Source of the DNA: Phoenix dactylifera
Taxonomy: Eukaryota > Streptophyta > Magnoliopsida > Arecales > Arecaceae
Length of the DNA: 64,000 nucleotides
Direction: 5' to 3'
NCBI RefSeq assembly: GCF_009389715.1
Contig: NW_024068482.1
Coordinates: 1 to 64,000 of the forward strand
In this document: piece by piece, positions 8,078 to 17,604 of the stretch
How positions within the stretch are numbered: position 1 is the first letter of the stretch
How the letters are laid out: each line of letters opens with the position of its first letter
Program-made: the position numbers and the translations under genes
Notes under the pieces: generated by a model
The model's input: the letters and a program-made list of their open reading frames with translations, nothing else
Databases searched by the model: none
Told to the model about the DNA's origin: nothing

Positions 8078-8885
8078 TGTTGCTGGTGGTCCAAACCGAG
8101 AACGATTGGCACAGCGGTGTGAACGGGGTTCCCTTGGAGTTGGGTTGATTGCGCTCCACCTTCCACCGGAAAACCTGCAGGCAAGCCTCGCACCACCACT
8201 GGGGTAGTGGGGGCCCTCCGACGATCAAGTCAGAGGAGATTGAAGGAGAAGGAGAGATAGTAGTAACGGATAAGAGAATACTCTGGAAAACCTTTGCTTA
8301 CCCTCCCCCTTCCCCCCCCAGCCCCATATATATCAGGCTGGGGGGTTTTTCCGGGGATTCGTCATCGTGTGGCACGATGGGGCTGCCACTGACATGGCCG
8401 TTACAGGGCGTCGTGGGGCAGCGCTGGGTACGGCCCTGGCAGGGCATAGTGGAGCTCCGCTTTGTACGGCTGTTACAGGGGATCGTGGGGCAGCGCCGGA
8501 TACGGCCGTTGCAGGGAGTAGTGGAGCAGGGGGCCGCGGCGTGCCTCAGAGGAACAGTCTGTTGTTGTCGAGAGATTGCCGACTCGGGGTCGGATGACTG
8601 GATCAGGGGGCAGCCGACTCGGGGTCGGGCTGCGGAGCCGAAGATATCCGACTCGGGGTTGGATTGCTGGATCAAGGGGCAGCCGACTCGGGGTCGGGCT
8701 GCGGAGCCGAAGATATCCGACTCGGGGTCGGATTGCTGGATCAAGGGGCAGCCGACTCGGGGTCGGGCTGCGGAGCCGAAGATATCCGACTCGGGGTCGG
8801 ATTGCTGGATCAAGGGACTGCCGTAGTCTTCCTGGGCGCGCGTGCCGGTCACGTGGGGCATGGTGGCTAAATTTTCCCCGTAACA
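8078..8885 (-). repeat. 5' LTR of the pol-less Gypsy element
   Basis: 808 bp, TGTTGCTGG to CGTAACA, matching the left LTR. A TATA-like box on minus is at 8325-8334 and the 69-bp U3 repeats are at about 8572-8806. The differences from the left LTR that I can see are near 8168, 8201, 8488, 8660, 8808 and a CC/TT change plus 1 bp near 8873-8876. Confidence 0.92.
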
Positions 8886-8890
8886 CTATC
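8886..8890. repeat. Target site duplication CTATC, right copy
   Basis: Exact match to 2078-2082, directly after the right LTR. Confidence 0.92.
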
Positions 8891-9262
8891 CAACCAGGTA
8901 TGCGCCATAGCTTTTGATGGTTGATATCGTGTCGGGAATTATACATAATCAATGTCTATCTGCAATGTCAAATCTACTGTGTTAAAAGTAATATAAAGAT
9001 TTCCTCTCTTTTTCTTTTTCGAATGACAGCTCAAAGCTACCAGATAAAATATATCAGTAACTAGAATGTTACAGACTAGCATGCGACTCTAAGCATGAAG
9101 ATAGCTCCAATAAAACAAAAGGGATATAATGCACAACTGTCACATTCACATCATTTCAATGCTACTATCAGTTTTTTAGAGTGCCCGATAGCACAAATAG
9201 ATTGACTGGCGCAAAACTAAGTCTATGGTGGCTGCAATGTCATATCTACTGCTCATTAAAAG
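8891..9262. other. Spacer; LINE remnant then unrecognised sequence
   Basis: The first 30 bases continue the LINE frame found at 1840-2082 (see that entry). The rest is AT-rich. I see no gene, RNA or repeat in it. Confidence 0.5.
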
Positions 9263-9700
9263 TGTGAGAATCCGTGCGGACGTGTGTTTAGTCCCATATC
9301 GATTATTCGCTGGGTAGATCTTGGATACTTATACAAAATCAAGGAACATAAATAATACCTTCTGACTAGCTATTTTGGGTGAGGTCCTGAGTTGTTATAA
9401 ATGGTATCAGAGCGGACCCGGCCCATAACCTATGTGGACTAAAAGACACTGCAATTTGGATCCATTGAGGCTGACCACGGGCCAATCGTGGTATTTGTGA
9501 TTAGATTTGAATAGATTTGAACCTTTAGCCTGACGAGAATGTCAGAGCTTGAACAGAAAGAGTATGTGAGGACTCGTGCGGGCGTGTATTTAGTCCCACA
9601 TCGGTTATTTGCTGGATAGATTTTGAGTAATTATACAGGATCAAGAAACCCAAATAATATCTTCCGGCTAGCCATTTTGGGCGAGGTCCGAATTGTTACA
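9263..9700 (+). mobile_element. TRIM-type miniature LTR retrotransposon, copy 1
   Basis: Two short direct repeats, 9263-9399 and 9565-9700 (about 137 bp each, starting TGTGAG and ending TTATA/TTACA), flank only 165 bp. Directly after the first is TGGTATCAGAGC (9402-9413), the classical primer binding site for initiator tRNA-Met. A purine-rich GAACAGAAAGAGTA precedes the second repeat. There is no coding capacity. The flanks aaaag / aagag are an imperfect 5-bp target duplication. A related copy lies at 18146-18526. Confidence 0.85.
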
Positions 9701-10910
9701 AAGAGGAGGACCGTTTTTTTCAGTTGTCATTACAGTTCATTAGATGATATTGATATATATTTATGTCATCTCTACATTATAATCAAATTTTTAGCAAGTT
9801 AGATTATATGAGTAGCTTGAACTAGTCACCAAATCTGCACCTCACACCTTTGCACATGATAAAACAATTTATTTTTCCAACAGGGACGACCTGGCCAAAA
9901 TTAAGTTTCAACCGATCTACTTACTTAGGTAATCGGCATCTTCGTAAGATATAAATTAAAGATAGCTATTTTGCTAAACAAAATTAAAAATATAGGTTAC
10001 TTTTTAAATTCTTTTTAATATAGAGGTTTTCTCTGCTATCGACTGTTGAATGGTATAGAGCCATTGAGAGTTTCCAGCCGAGCTGGAGCAATGTAAGCGG
10101 CAGTAAACAGGACGTGGGACCACAGTAACTCGTAACACAAAAAACAAGGAGAGTTGCAGGTTGAAGAGAGGAAAGAAGCAGCATGACGATCATTATATCT
10201 ACCCCTCTGATAAGCATTTACTATTCCCCCTAGCAGTGGATGAAATGTCTCCTGTAGTCTCTCTAACTATCATAAGATAAATATGATAGTTTTCAATAGC
10301 TTAGAGATCAACAAGATTGATGTCAATAACTAAACAAAAAGAACCATTCTATCTCAGAGATATCAAAGCAACCAGAAAAGGTTCTCTGTGCTAGAATCTA
10401 CTGGTTCCTGCTTTTGGAGGATTATCAGGGCTCATTATCCCTACAAGGTGTTCAAGATCTTGGGCATTTTAATTATGTTTTCCGAAGGGAAAATTGGCGA
10501 TAGTACCAACTTGAAAGGACTGCAGCTGGGATGAACGAGAAACTCTCTTCATGGTTCTACAAATGAAATCATCAATTCAACGCGCCAATATTTCCAAAAT
10601 AGCCAACCATACTTCTCCATTCACGGCAATATAGCTGATGACAGCATGATGCATGATTAATACATCTTTAGTATTCAACACTGTTGTAGAGTTTTGATCA
10701 TTGGGAAGAACAATTTTCGCGACATTTCTAAGTACTCCCATTTACCATTACACATTATCCTTCAAAAGAGAACTAGTTCTTCCTGTTGGTGGGGACATCA
10801 TATACATGTTATGGCATGAAAGAGACACCGCAAGGGCTGCATTGTATGCTCATCTGATGATAGCTCTTCACATCATTCTACATTGCTTTATATGGTTTGT
10901 GCCTCTAAAT
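9701..10910. other. Spacer downstream of ClpR1
   Basis: 1.2 kb of AT-rich sequence between the TRIM and the ClpR1 stop codon. The 3' part (about 10,500-10,910) is presumably the ClpR1 3' UTR on minus. I see no gene or recognised repeat. Confidence 0.5.
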
Positions 10911-13900
10911 CTATCTAAACCCAGACGGAGCAGCTTGCGGACCAGCTCCCCTTCGCATGGCTTTTGATTGTGCCAGCATCTCATCATAGTTCTGGTTGAG
11001 ATCATAGTCAGCAAGAGTAACTTCAGAGGAAAGCTTAAGGCATTATTTGAAAAAACTTACCCGTTTCTCAAATGCAGCATCACGTGAATCTATAATCTTA
11101 TCTGCAATTCCATAGGCAATGGCTTCTTGTGCTTGGAAATACTTTGGACGCTGAATATCTTTTGCAATCTCTTCCTTGGGCTTACCAATCCCTTTAGCTA
11201 ACAATTCAATATAGTAGTCGGTGTTTGCATCAAGTTCTTTTGCCTAGAAGAAGTCGCAATTAATGAGAAATCAGTAAACATAAATAGGTAGATGGATAAA
11301 TGCAGAGAGAGGCATGCAGATCACCTTGATCCACATATCAATGACAGCTCCACTAGATTTGTTGACCTTAGGCAGATACAGTTTAGCTGCAATACAGCAA
11401 TACATGTAGTAAGTTTTTTTTATGCATAAAACAAGCACATAAAAAAAATAGTTAGTAACATACTGGAGGCATTTGGCTGCAGAGCACGGTAGCCCTTGGC
11501 ACCCAGAGATAAGAGCATTGCTGCCTGACCATATGCCATGCCACAATTCACTGTATAAACTTTGGATTTGCAATACTGTCGCAAAACAAAAACTTTGAAG
11601 TCAGTTGATGATTATGTAATTTTTGGTAGAGTAGTTGATGATTATCTAATTATCGGTTGCCCCGCTTAGCACTATCCTGGTTCTGTCCCTAACTTCAAGA
11701 TTGTTACAAGAGTTCCTGACTGCGTTATGCCTATGTATGTATTATTTTATCAGGGAAGATATAACTGATTATCAGCTTCACCACCTGGTTCTGCTCGAGA
11801 TCCTGAGAAAACTTACTAACCAACCCTTGATGAAGATCAAAGACTCACCCTACAATGGAGGAATACAGATAGGAGATATAGAGAGTGCAAATTCATATGT
11901 AGATGCACCCTATTTGACATTCTCATCTTCCATGTTTGCACAAAATATTTTTCCTCGGTCTAATAAGGTAAGTATACTCATCCATCAAATAGCAGTAGTT
12001 AATTCCTAATTTTCAAAAAAAAAAAACACTGCCCAACTGTACCAGTTGAAACCAAGGTCATACATCACATAATTAGTGTCAGATATGCCAGTCGATGTAT
12101 TCAAGTTTCTTTAGATTGGTAAGCAAAGAAGGCACCCAGCTACCAAACACAGTACATAAATATCTTTGGGAAATTGGAAAAACTATCAGTGACATTGCCT
12201 AACCTATGAATAAACACAATAAAGAGAAACACTGTAACAATAACTAAAGCCAACCTAAAAATAGCTGTACATGGATTATTAAATGAAAGTGCAGACAGAG
12301 ATATTTTAAGTACTATGAAATTTAAACGCAAATTATAAAAAAGATTGGCTTACAATAGCATGTGTCACTTGTACATCATAAATTTACTGACTTTTAAGAT
12401 GAGTCAAGCCATATAAATCTGAATTGGTTGAAAAACTTACACCTATAGTATCAGCAATGGCATATGCCTCTGTTTCAGATCCAACATTCTCCATCTTCTC
12501 ATTCTGGAAGATGATATGGTAACATGAATCAGTATATATAACAACAGTGTCTAAGGTTGTCTCCCGACAGAGTATCCTGCATAAACAGTGTTGTTCCCAA
12601 AAAACAATGGAACTATTATTGATTAATCTTTCAATTTCAATGGTTAAAACCTGCAGTTACCTGTGTCCCAGGTGAGTTTATGTATAGGTATATAGGTTTA
12701 GAGGGACTATCATAATCCAACCACATAAACTGAGCAACAAGAAGCTCAGTCACTGCTGGAACTATCTGCGAACAAAAGGAAGCAGGAAATATAAGTGTAC
12801 ATTAAAAACAATATATGAACTTTGCATGTGAAATAGGATATATCAACTTAAAAGATAATGTCTTACAGGCATTCCAAGGTACACAATTCGAGCATCTAAT
12901 AGCAAAGATGGTAAATCCGGAGGGGCAGTTCTTGGCCTTCCATATCCTCGGGCCCCTCCACGATACATACTTACACTCATACTGTACTTTGATGCACCCT
13001 CTTTCATGCCTGTTAGGCTATACATTCCTCCATTGTCAAGGTAATTTCTGGCAGATGAAACGCTTTCCTGTCATTGCATACAAAAGCATGAGATTGCCAT
13101 TCATTTTATATTTGTTGCTTAACAGAAATTTTGTCTCAAATAGAATGAACTTAAATTTTATGAATTTTTTCCTACCTCAGTAACTTTTTCTGCTTGCCTC
13201 CTAACAGGGTTGTCTTCAGTCATGAACATGTCCATCTGCGAAGCACTAAGGCCATACAGGTATCTAGGAGCATTTTTATAATTGTCCATTACTGTAAAAG
13301 AGAAAATAAGAGATTTTTTAACACATCTCAAAATTTTACCATACATTTTTTTTACTTGCTGAGTGTCTGCAAGCTCCAGTTCACTGAATTAACAAATCTG
13401 ATTGGAAATATGTTTTGAACCATGTGAGCAAAATACACCAATATACGAAGATTATGCCATACAAGACACAAGACAAACAAATATGTAGACGAGATACTAG
13501 AGAATATCCCTTGATAATGCACGGTTGTTTACATGAGAATTTGTCTTGAAGCCCTAAAACAAATGAAGTAATATTAAGCTTCATCATCATCATAGTCAGT
13601 TCCACTAGCTACAGACCAAGTATCATCAGTTAGCCTATGTTACCACAACTTGGGCACTGAAAATCTGTAAGTGTGTCATAATTAACCTCCATTCTTCTGC
13701 AGAAAGAGAACATATGATATGGAGATGACACTTTCCACTAGATCTTTTTGACACAAGGCACATTGCCTAGGCTGGATCTAGAACTTCTTGATTCATACTT
13801 TCTTAGCTTAATATGTAGTTACTCCTGATGGGCAGCATATAATCTTCTACATACAATAGAAATAGTATTTTCTCCTTGTTGTTAAACAGATTTTTCTATT

Positions 13901-16900
13901 ATAAATTAAGCCAGTTTACGAGAACTTAAAAACAGAAAACACCATTCTCGCTCCACCCCAGCTTATTTGTTCTTTCTGCCAGCATTGATCTTCATTCCAT
14001 CTACTTTTCTTTTATAATTACACTTTAGTTAATTTACTTGGCACCTGACTTAATACAGTCAGTTTTAGGTCATTTAAACCATTGTGCAATAAAATGGACT
14101 AGTGATAGTGAAGTAACACTAGGTGATGACCACAACTTCAGGGATGCATGAAAATTCTAAGTAATGAATTTTTAAAATTTATTTTCCAAATGTGTACTTG
14201 GACTAGTTACAGGCTGCAAGATTTCTATCACTATGCAGGGTTTATAACCCTAGGTTAATTGGTTGAAAGACTCGACTAACTTGTTCAGATAGCAAACCGC
14301 TTACCTTGTATTACCTAAGACTAAGAAGAGAAGGTCAGTGAGGGAGTGAGTCCCACATATCCATATCCTTTTTTCCTAAAGAGAACCAGTATCCATACTG
14401 TTTCTCTCACATTAGCCTAGTAAACTTTTATTAAGTATTTAATGCATCAGCACCCAAACTAGCATGTCATTTTCAGCAAAAAAAATTCCTAAATTTCATA
14501 GTACGTATGAAATGGAATAATAGATATATTTTAGGTTGTTGATAATATTTAATTATTAGACTTTAACATTTCTAAAGTATTTTTAAGTATTTTTCCACAA
14601 AAAAGTGTAGGAAGCCCGAGGCCTACCCGAAGGCTGAAGCTTGAGTAAGGGCCTGCCTTGGGCCCGAGCCTAACTAAATTGAGTTGACCTTTGGACAAAG
14701 CCCAAGTCGAGCCCGGCCTATGAACATGTGTACTAGGGGAGATATTGGTTAGTGTGTAAGGGACACATCGGACAGCAAGGCAGTGACAAAGATCCCCATG
14801 GCTGATTGGAACCCAAGATATTGTTTTGTTTGAATGGAAGAGAATTAGAGGAGATATATTTTCCTATGAGTTGAGAAAAAGATTTTATGCTTTTGGGAAG
14901 AGATGAGTGAGAGCTTTGGGAGAAAAGAAAGAGTAGTTTAGTGAGGGGAAGGGGGTTGGCAAACCTTTATTGAGTCTTAAATACATTAGACAACCCTTTT
15001 TCCAAATTTCCCACTAGGTATGTGCTAGTGCACCAGAAAACCGACAGAAAATAAACATGCAAATTCAAAGATATTGCTGTCATGAGCATAATACAAAATC
15101 CTAACTTACTAATCTGTACATTTATTTGCCAGATCTCTCTAGAATTGGTTCCTCATCATGATCTCTAGCCATTGCGCAATATAAGACCTAGGTATTTAAT
15201 TATTGATTCCTCCACTTTGCACACAAAGATATATTTCCCCAAAACTATTTTATGCAAGGTCTGACGAACCGGCCGGTTCGGCCTGTAACCGGTACACCGG
15301 AGCAGTAGAAACCGGTCCAGCTTGTAACCGGTATGCCGAAGCAGTGAAAATTGGTACGGGCCGGTTCTGTGCCGGAGACGAAGAAGACAAAGAGAAGGAG
15401 AGAGAGCGCGGAGAAGAGAAGGAGGGAGGAGACCCACAGAGGGGCGGCGGAGGCTAAGGGGGGGAACCCGCGGGGGCGCAGCGAAGGCCGCGGCTTTTTA
15501 ATTTAGATATTTTAAGGGAAGTCGGCAATGCCCGCGGGTTCCCCCCCCCCCAGGGCCTCCACCGCCCCTCCGCGGCTCTCCAATGGCGGCCACGGGTCTC
15601 CTTCCTCCCTCTCTTTCCCGCGCTCTCTCTCCTTTTCTTCTTCTTCTCCGACTCTGGCGAGAAAGAGCTGGCCGGTTCGTACTGGCCAATTCCGAAACGA
15701 GCCGAAACCGTACTAGTCTGATAGGCGACCGATATGCCTACCACTCGGTACGGCGAACCTTGATTTTATGCATGTCTATCCTAGTCCCAAATAGAGAAAC
15801 CATGTCAGGGAAGGGGGTTAGCACAACTTTATTGAGTCTTAAATATATCAGCTTACCCTTCTTCCAAATTTCCCACTAGGTATCTGCCAGCGCACCAGAA
15901 AACCAACAGAAAATAAACATCCCAATTCAAAGATATTGCTTTCAAGAGCATAATACAAAATTCCTATCTTGCTAATCAATACACTTTTTGCCAAACCTCT
16001 CTAGAATTAGTTCCTCATCATGACCTCCACCCGGTGCACAATACAAGACCTAGGTATTCAATAATCAATTTCTCCACTTTGCACACAAAGAGATATGTTC
16101 CCCCAAACTATTCTCCACATGTCCATCCTAGTCCCAAATAGAGAAGCCAATGTCACATTTCACCTTCAATTCCTTAGCCCTAAAAACCATTATACATAGG
16201 TAAGAAATTGACATTCGTTAGCTTCCCCAATTTTTTTTCTTAACAGGAATGTTGTTTGGTGCCCCAGAGGAGGAACTGACACTTCACCTCCCCCAAACCT
16301 CGAACCACTTATAAGATCTTCCACTTCTACCCTTCTGTAGAGCCTCCATGAACAATGATTTCCAATCCTTGCAATATGCTTATCCTTCTTATCGCCCCGC
16401 GACTCATGGGCACCAAATAACAATTATAGGTGCTGAATTCATCTTAATCCTAGATTAATGACAAGTTCAAACCAAGCAAAGAAGTAGAAACCAAATTATT
16501 TACAAATGACAAGAAAGAAGTACCAAATGGCAGCTTGAGTAAAAGAAAAGGACTGTCACCACAAATATCAGAGCAGATTATTCGATGCAAAAGATAAATA
16601 ATAAGAGATGGCACAATATGGCCACCAACTCGCTCGACCTAAGTACCAAAATCAAGTACCAGCGCCACAAGAAACAACGTGGATTTCAAAACCAGAAAAG
16701 AAAAGTAACAAAGGCAGTGGCTTTCGTCAAAAATCGGAATAAGAGACCTAGATGGAACCTAAGATTAAAAAGAAAGAACATGGGAAACGAGATGAATCAT
16801 ATACTATAAAGCAACAGAAGGATCGAAAATGGGGGGTAGTAGTTGACGAGGCGCTCACATCCGTCTTTGAGATTTTCCTCCCGAAACTGTTTGGGGATGT

Positions 16901-17117
16901 GGTCGTACCTCCACTCGCATCTCCAACTTGCCCTTCTTCGCGAAGGAGGAGCGATGGAAGAGGGGACTGAGAACACCAGCCTTGAGGAGGGCGCGAAGGA
17001 GCTCGATCCATGCCCTAGTTCGCGATTCCTTCTGGCGGCGGCGGAGGAGTAGAGGTCGTCGAGCGGAGAAGAGAGGACGGAAGCTGAGACGCACGGGGAG
17101 CGCAGAGCGAGCGCCAT
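10911..17117 (-). CDS. CLPR1: ATP-dependent Clp protease proteolytic subunit-related protein ClpR1, plastid
   Basis: 393 codons in nine exons: 17117-16859, 13291-13176, 13067-12867, 12765-12661, 12503-12441, 11575-11464, 11386-11325, 11243-11061, 10991-10911. All junctions are GT-AG and phases agree. ClpR1 is a catalytically inactive subunit of the R-ring of the stromal ClpPR protease core, which degrades plastid proteins and is needed for chloroplast development. Exon 1 encodes a Ser/Arg/Ala-rich transit peptide (MALALRSPCVSASVLSS) and DHIPKQFREENLKDG. Exons 2-3 give YLYGLSASQMDMFMTEDNP and GRPRTAPPDLPSLLLDAR, a block specific to ClpR1. Exon 6 reads NCGMAYGQAAMLLSLGAKGY: the catalytic Ser of ClpP is absent, and ClpP's His is also missing (PNASTKLYLP), as expected for ClpR. 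The length is close to the roughly 387 residues I recall for Arabidopsis. Intron 1 is 3.6 kb and holds repeats. Confidence 0.95.
14944..16160. repeat. Tandem duplication of about 350 bp in ClpR1 intron 1, one copy interrupted
   Basis: Two copies share GGGAAGGGGGTT, TTATTGAGTCTTAAATA, CCAAATTTCCCACTAGGTAT, GCACCAGAAAACC, and ATCCTAGTCCCAAATAGAGA near the end. Copy 1 spans about 14944-15806 and contains the 508-bp transposon at 15255-15762; copy 2 spans about 15807-16160. The copies have diverged by roughly 10-15 percent by eye. Confidence 0.75.
15255..15762. mobile_element. Small non-autonomous DNA transposon, hAT-like (CAAGG ends, 8-bp duplication)
   Basis: The element begins CAAGGTCTGACGAACC and ends GGTACGGCGAACCTTG, imperfect inverted ends. 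It is flanked by perfect 8-bp copies of ATTTTATG (15247-15254 and 15763-15770). An 8-bp duplication and C-A-x-G-G type ends fit hAT; a Mutator-like origin (usually 9 bp) is the alternative. The interior is strikingly GC-rich compared with the intron, with CCGGT/ACCGG words and GAGAAGGAGAGAGAG tracts that recur in inverted form. No transposase frame is present. Confidence 0.7.
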
Positions 17118-17604
17118 GGATGGATCGCCTCTCGACCACACGAAGACGTCGGACAGCGAATGGATTCGTCGAAGATCGGAACTCTGGAGCGGAAAGAAAG
17201 GACACCCTGGGGCCGCGACATCGTGCTATTCTATCCGCCTCGAACTGAAGTCGGCAATTAACTAGCCGAAATTACTGAATAATTTCACGAATACGTCAAA
17301 ACAAATAACTTTACATGTAAGCCCATAGTTAAGACGCAATTACTAGGGGTTTACATATAACCTCGTATAAACGTCAATATTACTTACAAGTCCAATAGCC
17401 CAGATGAAGCAAACCAACGCTGAAGAAAGCTGTTCGCTGTTTGAAATGGAGATAGCTTTAGCGGCTCGCATAGCTTTTGCCATCTCCGACCCTGTTCGCC
17501 TCACAAAAACTTTCTCCCTTCTATTATCTTGGATTTAAAAAATAAAAAACAAAAAAATCTCACGCCTCGGCTCTCTTCTTCTTCTTCTTCCCACCCTTCG
17601 TCGG
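17118..17604. promoter_or_regulatory. Head-to-head intergenic region between ClpR1 and DnaJ-like gene
   Basis: 487 bp separate the ATG of ClpR1 (minus, 17117) from the most likely ATG of the DnaJ-like gene (plus, 17605), so both promoters and 5' leaders must share it or overlap into it. A TATAAA on plus at 17366-17371 is the only obvious core box, and none stands out for the minus direction. A CT-rich leader (17570-17600) precedes the plus ATG. Confidence 0.6.

Larger units (their letters stand above)
2083..8885 (-). mobile_element. Complete non-autonomous Gypsy element (gag only, Tat-like, TR-GAG type)
   Basis: The order on minus is: 5' LTR (8078-8885), primer binding site (8059-8077), gag (8037-6550), tandem arrays (6385-4266), an oppositely oriented ORF (3438-4238, plus), a purine tract (2890-2905) and the 3' LTR (2083-2889). 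Both target duplications are CTATC. No protease, reverse transcriptase, RNase H or integrase motif is visible anywhere between gag and the 3' LTR, so mobilisation would need enzymes from a partner. An ORF antisense to the element between pol and the 3' LTR is known from the plant Tat lineage. Together with the gag and PBS type, that suggests a Tat derivative that lost pol. By eye, the LTRs differ at about six positions in 808 bp, which indicates a young insertion. Confidence 0.9.

Noticed and set aside
10992-11034. Alternative acceptors for the last ClpR1 exon (after AAG at 11034 or GAAG near 11021)
   Set aside because: One gives an impossibly short intron and the other breaks the frame. CAACCAG|AACTATGATG fits the expected ending and phase.
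12442-12443. Donor TATAG|GTGTAAG for ClpR1 exon 5
   Set aside because: The donor two bases on, GGT|GTAAGT, is stronger and is the only one that keeps the reading frame with exon 6.
15203-15879. ORFs within ClpR1 intron 1 (84-98 codons)
   Set aside because: They are caused by the GC-rich small transposon and have no protein similarity that I recognise.
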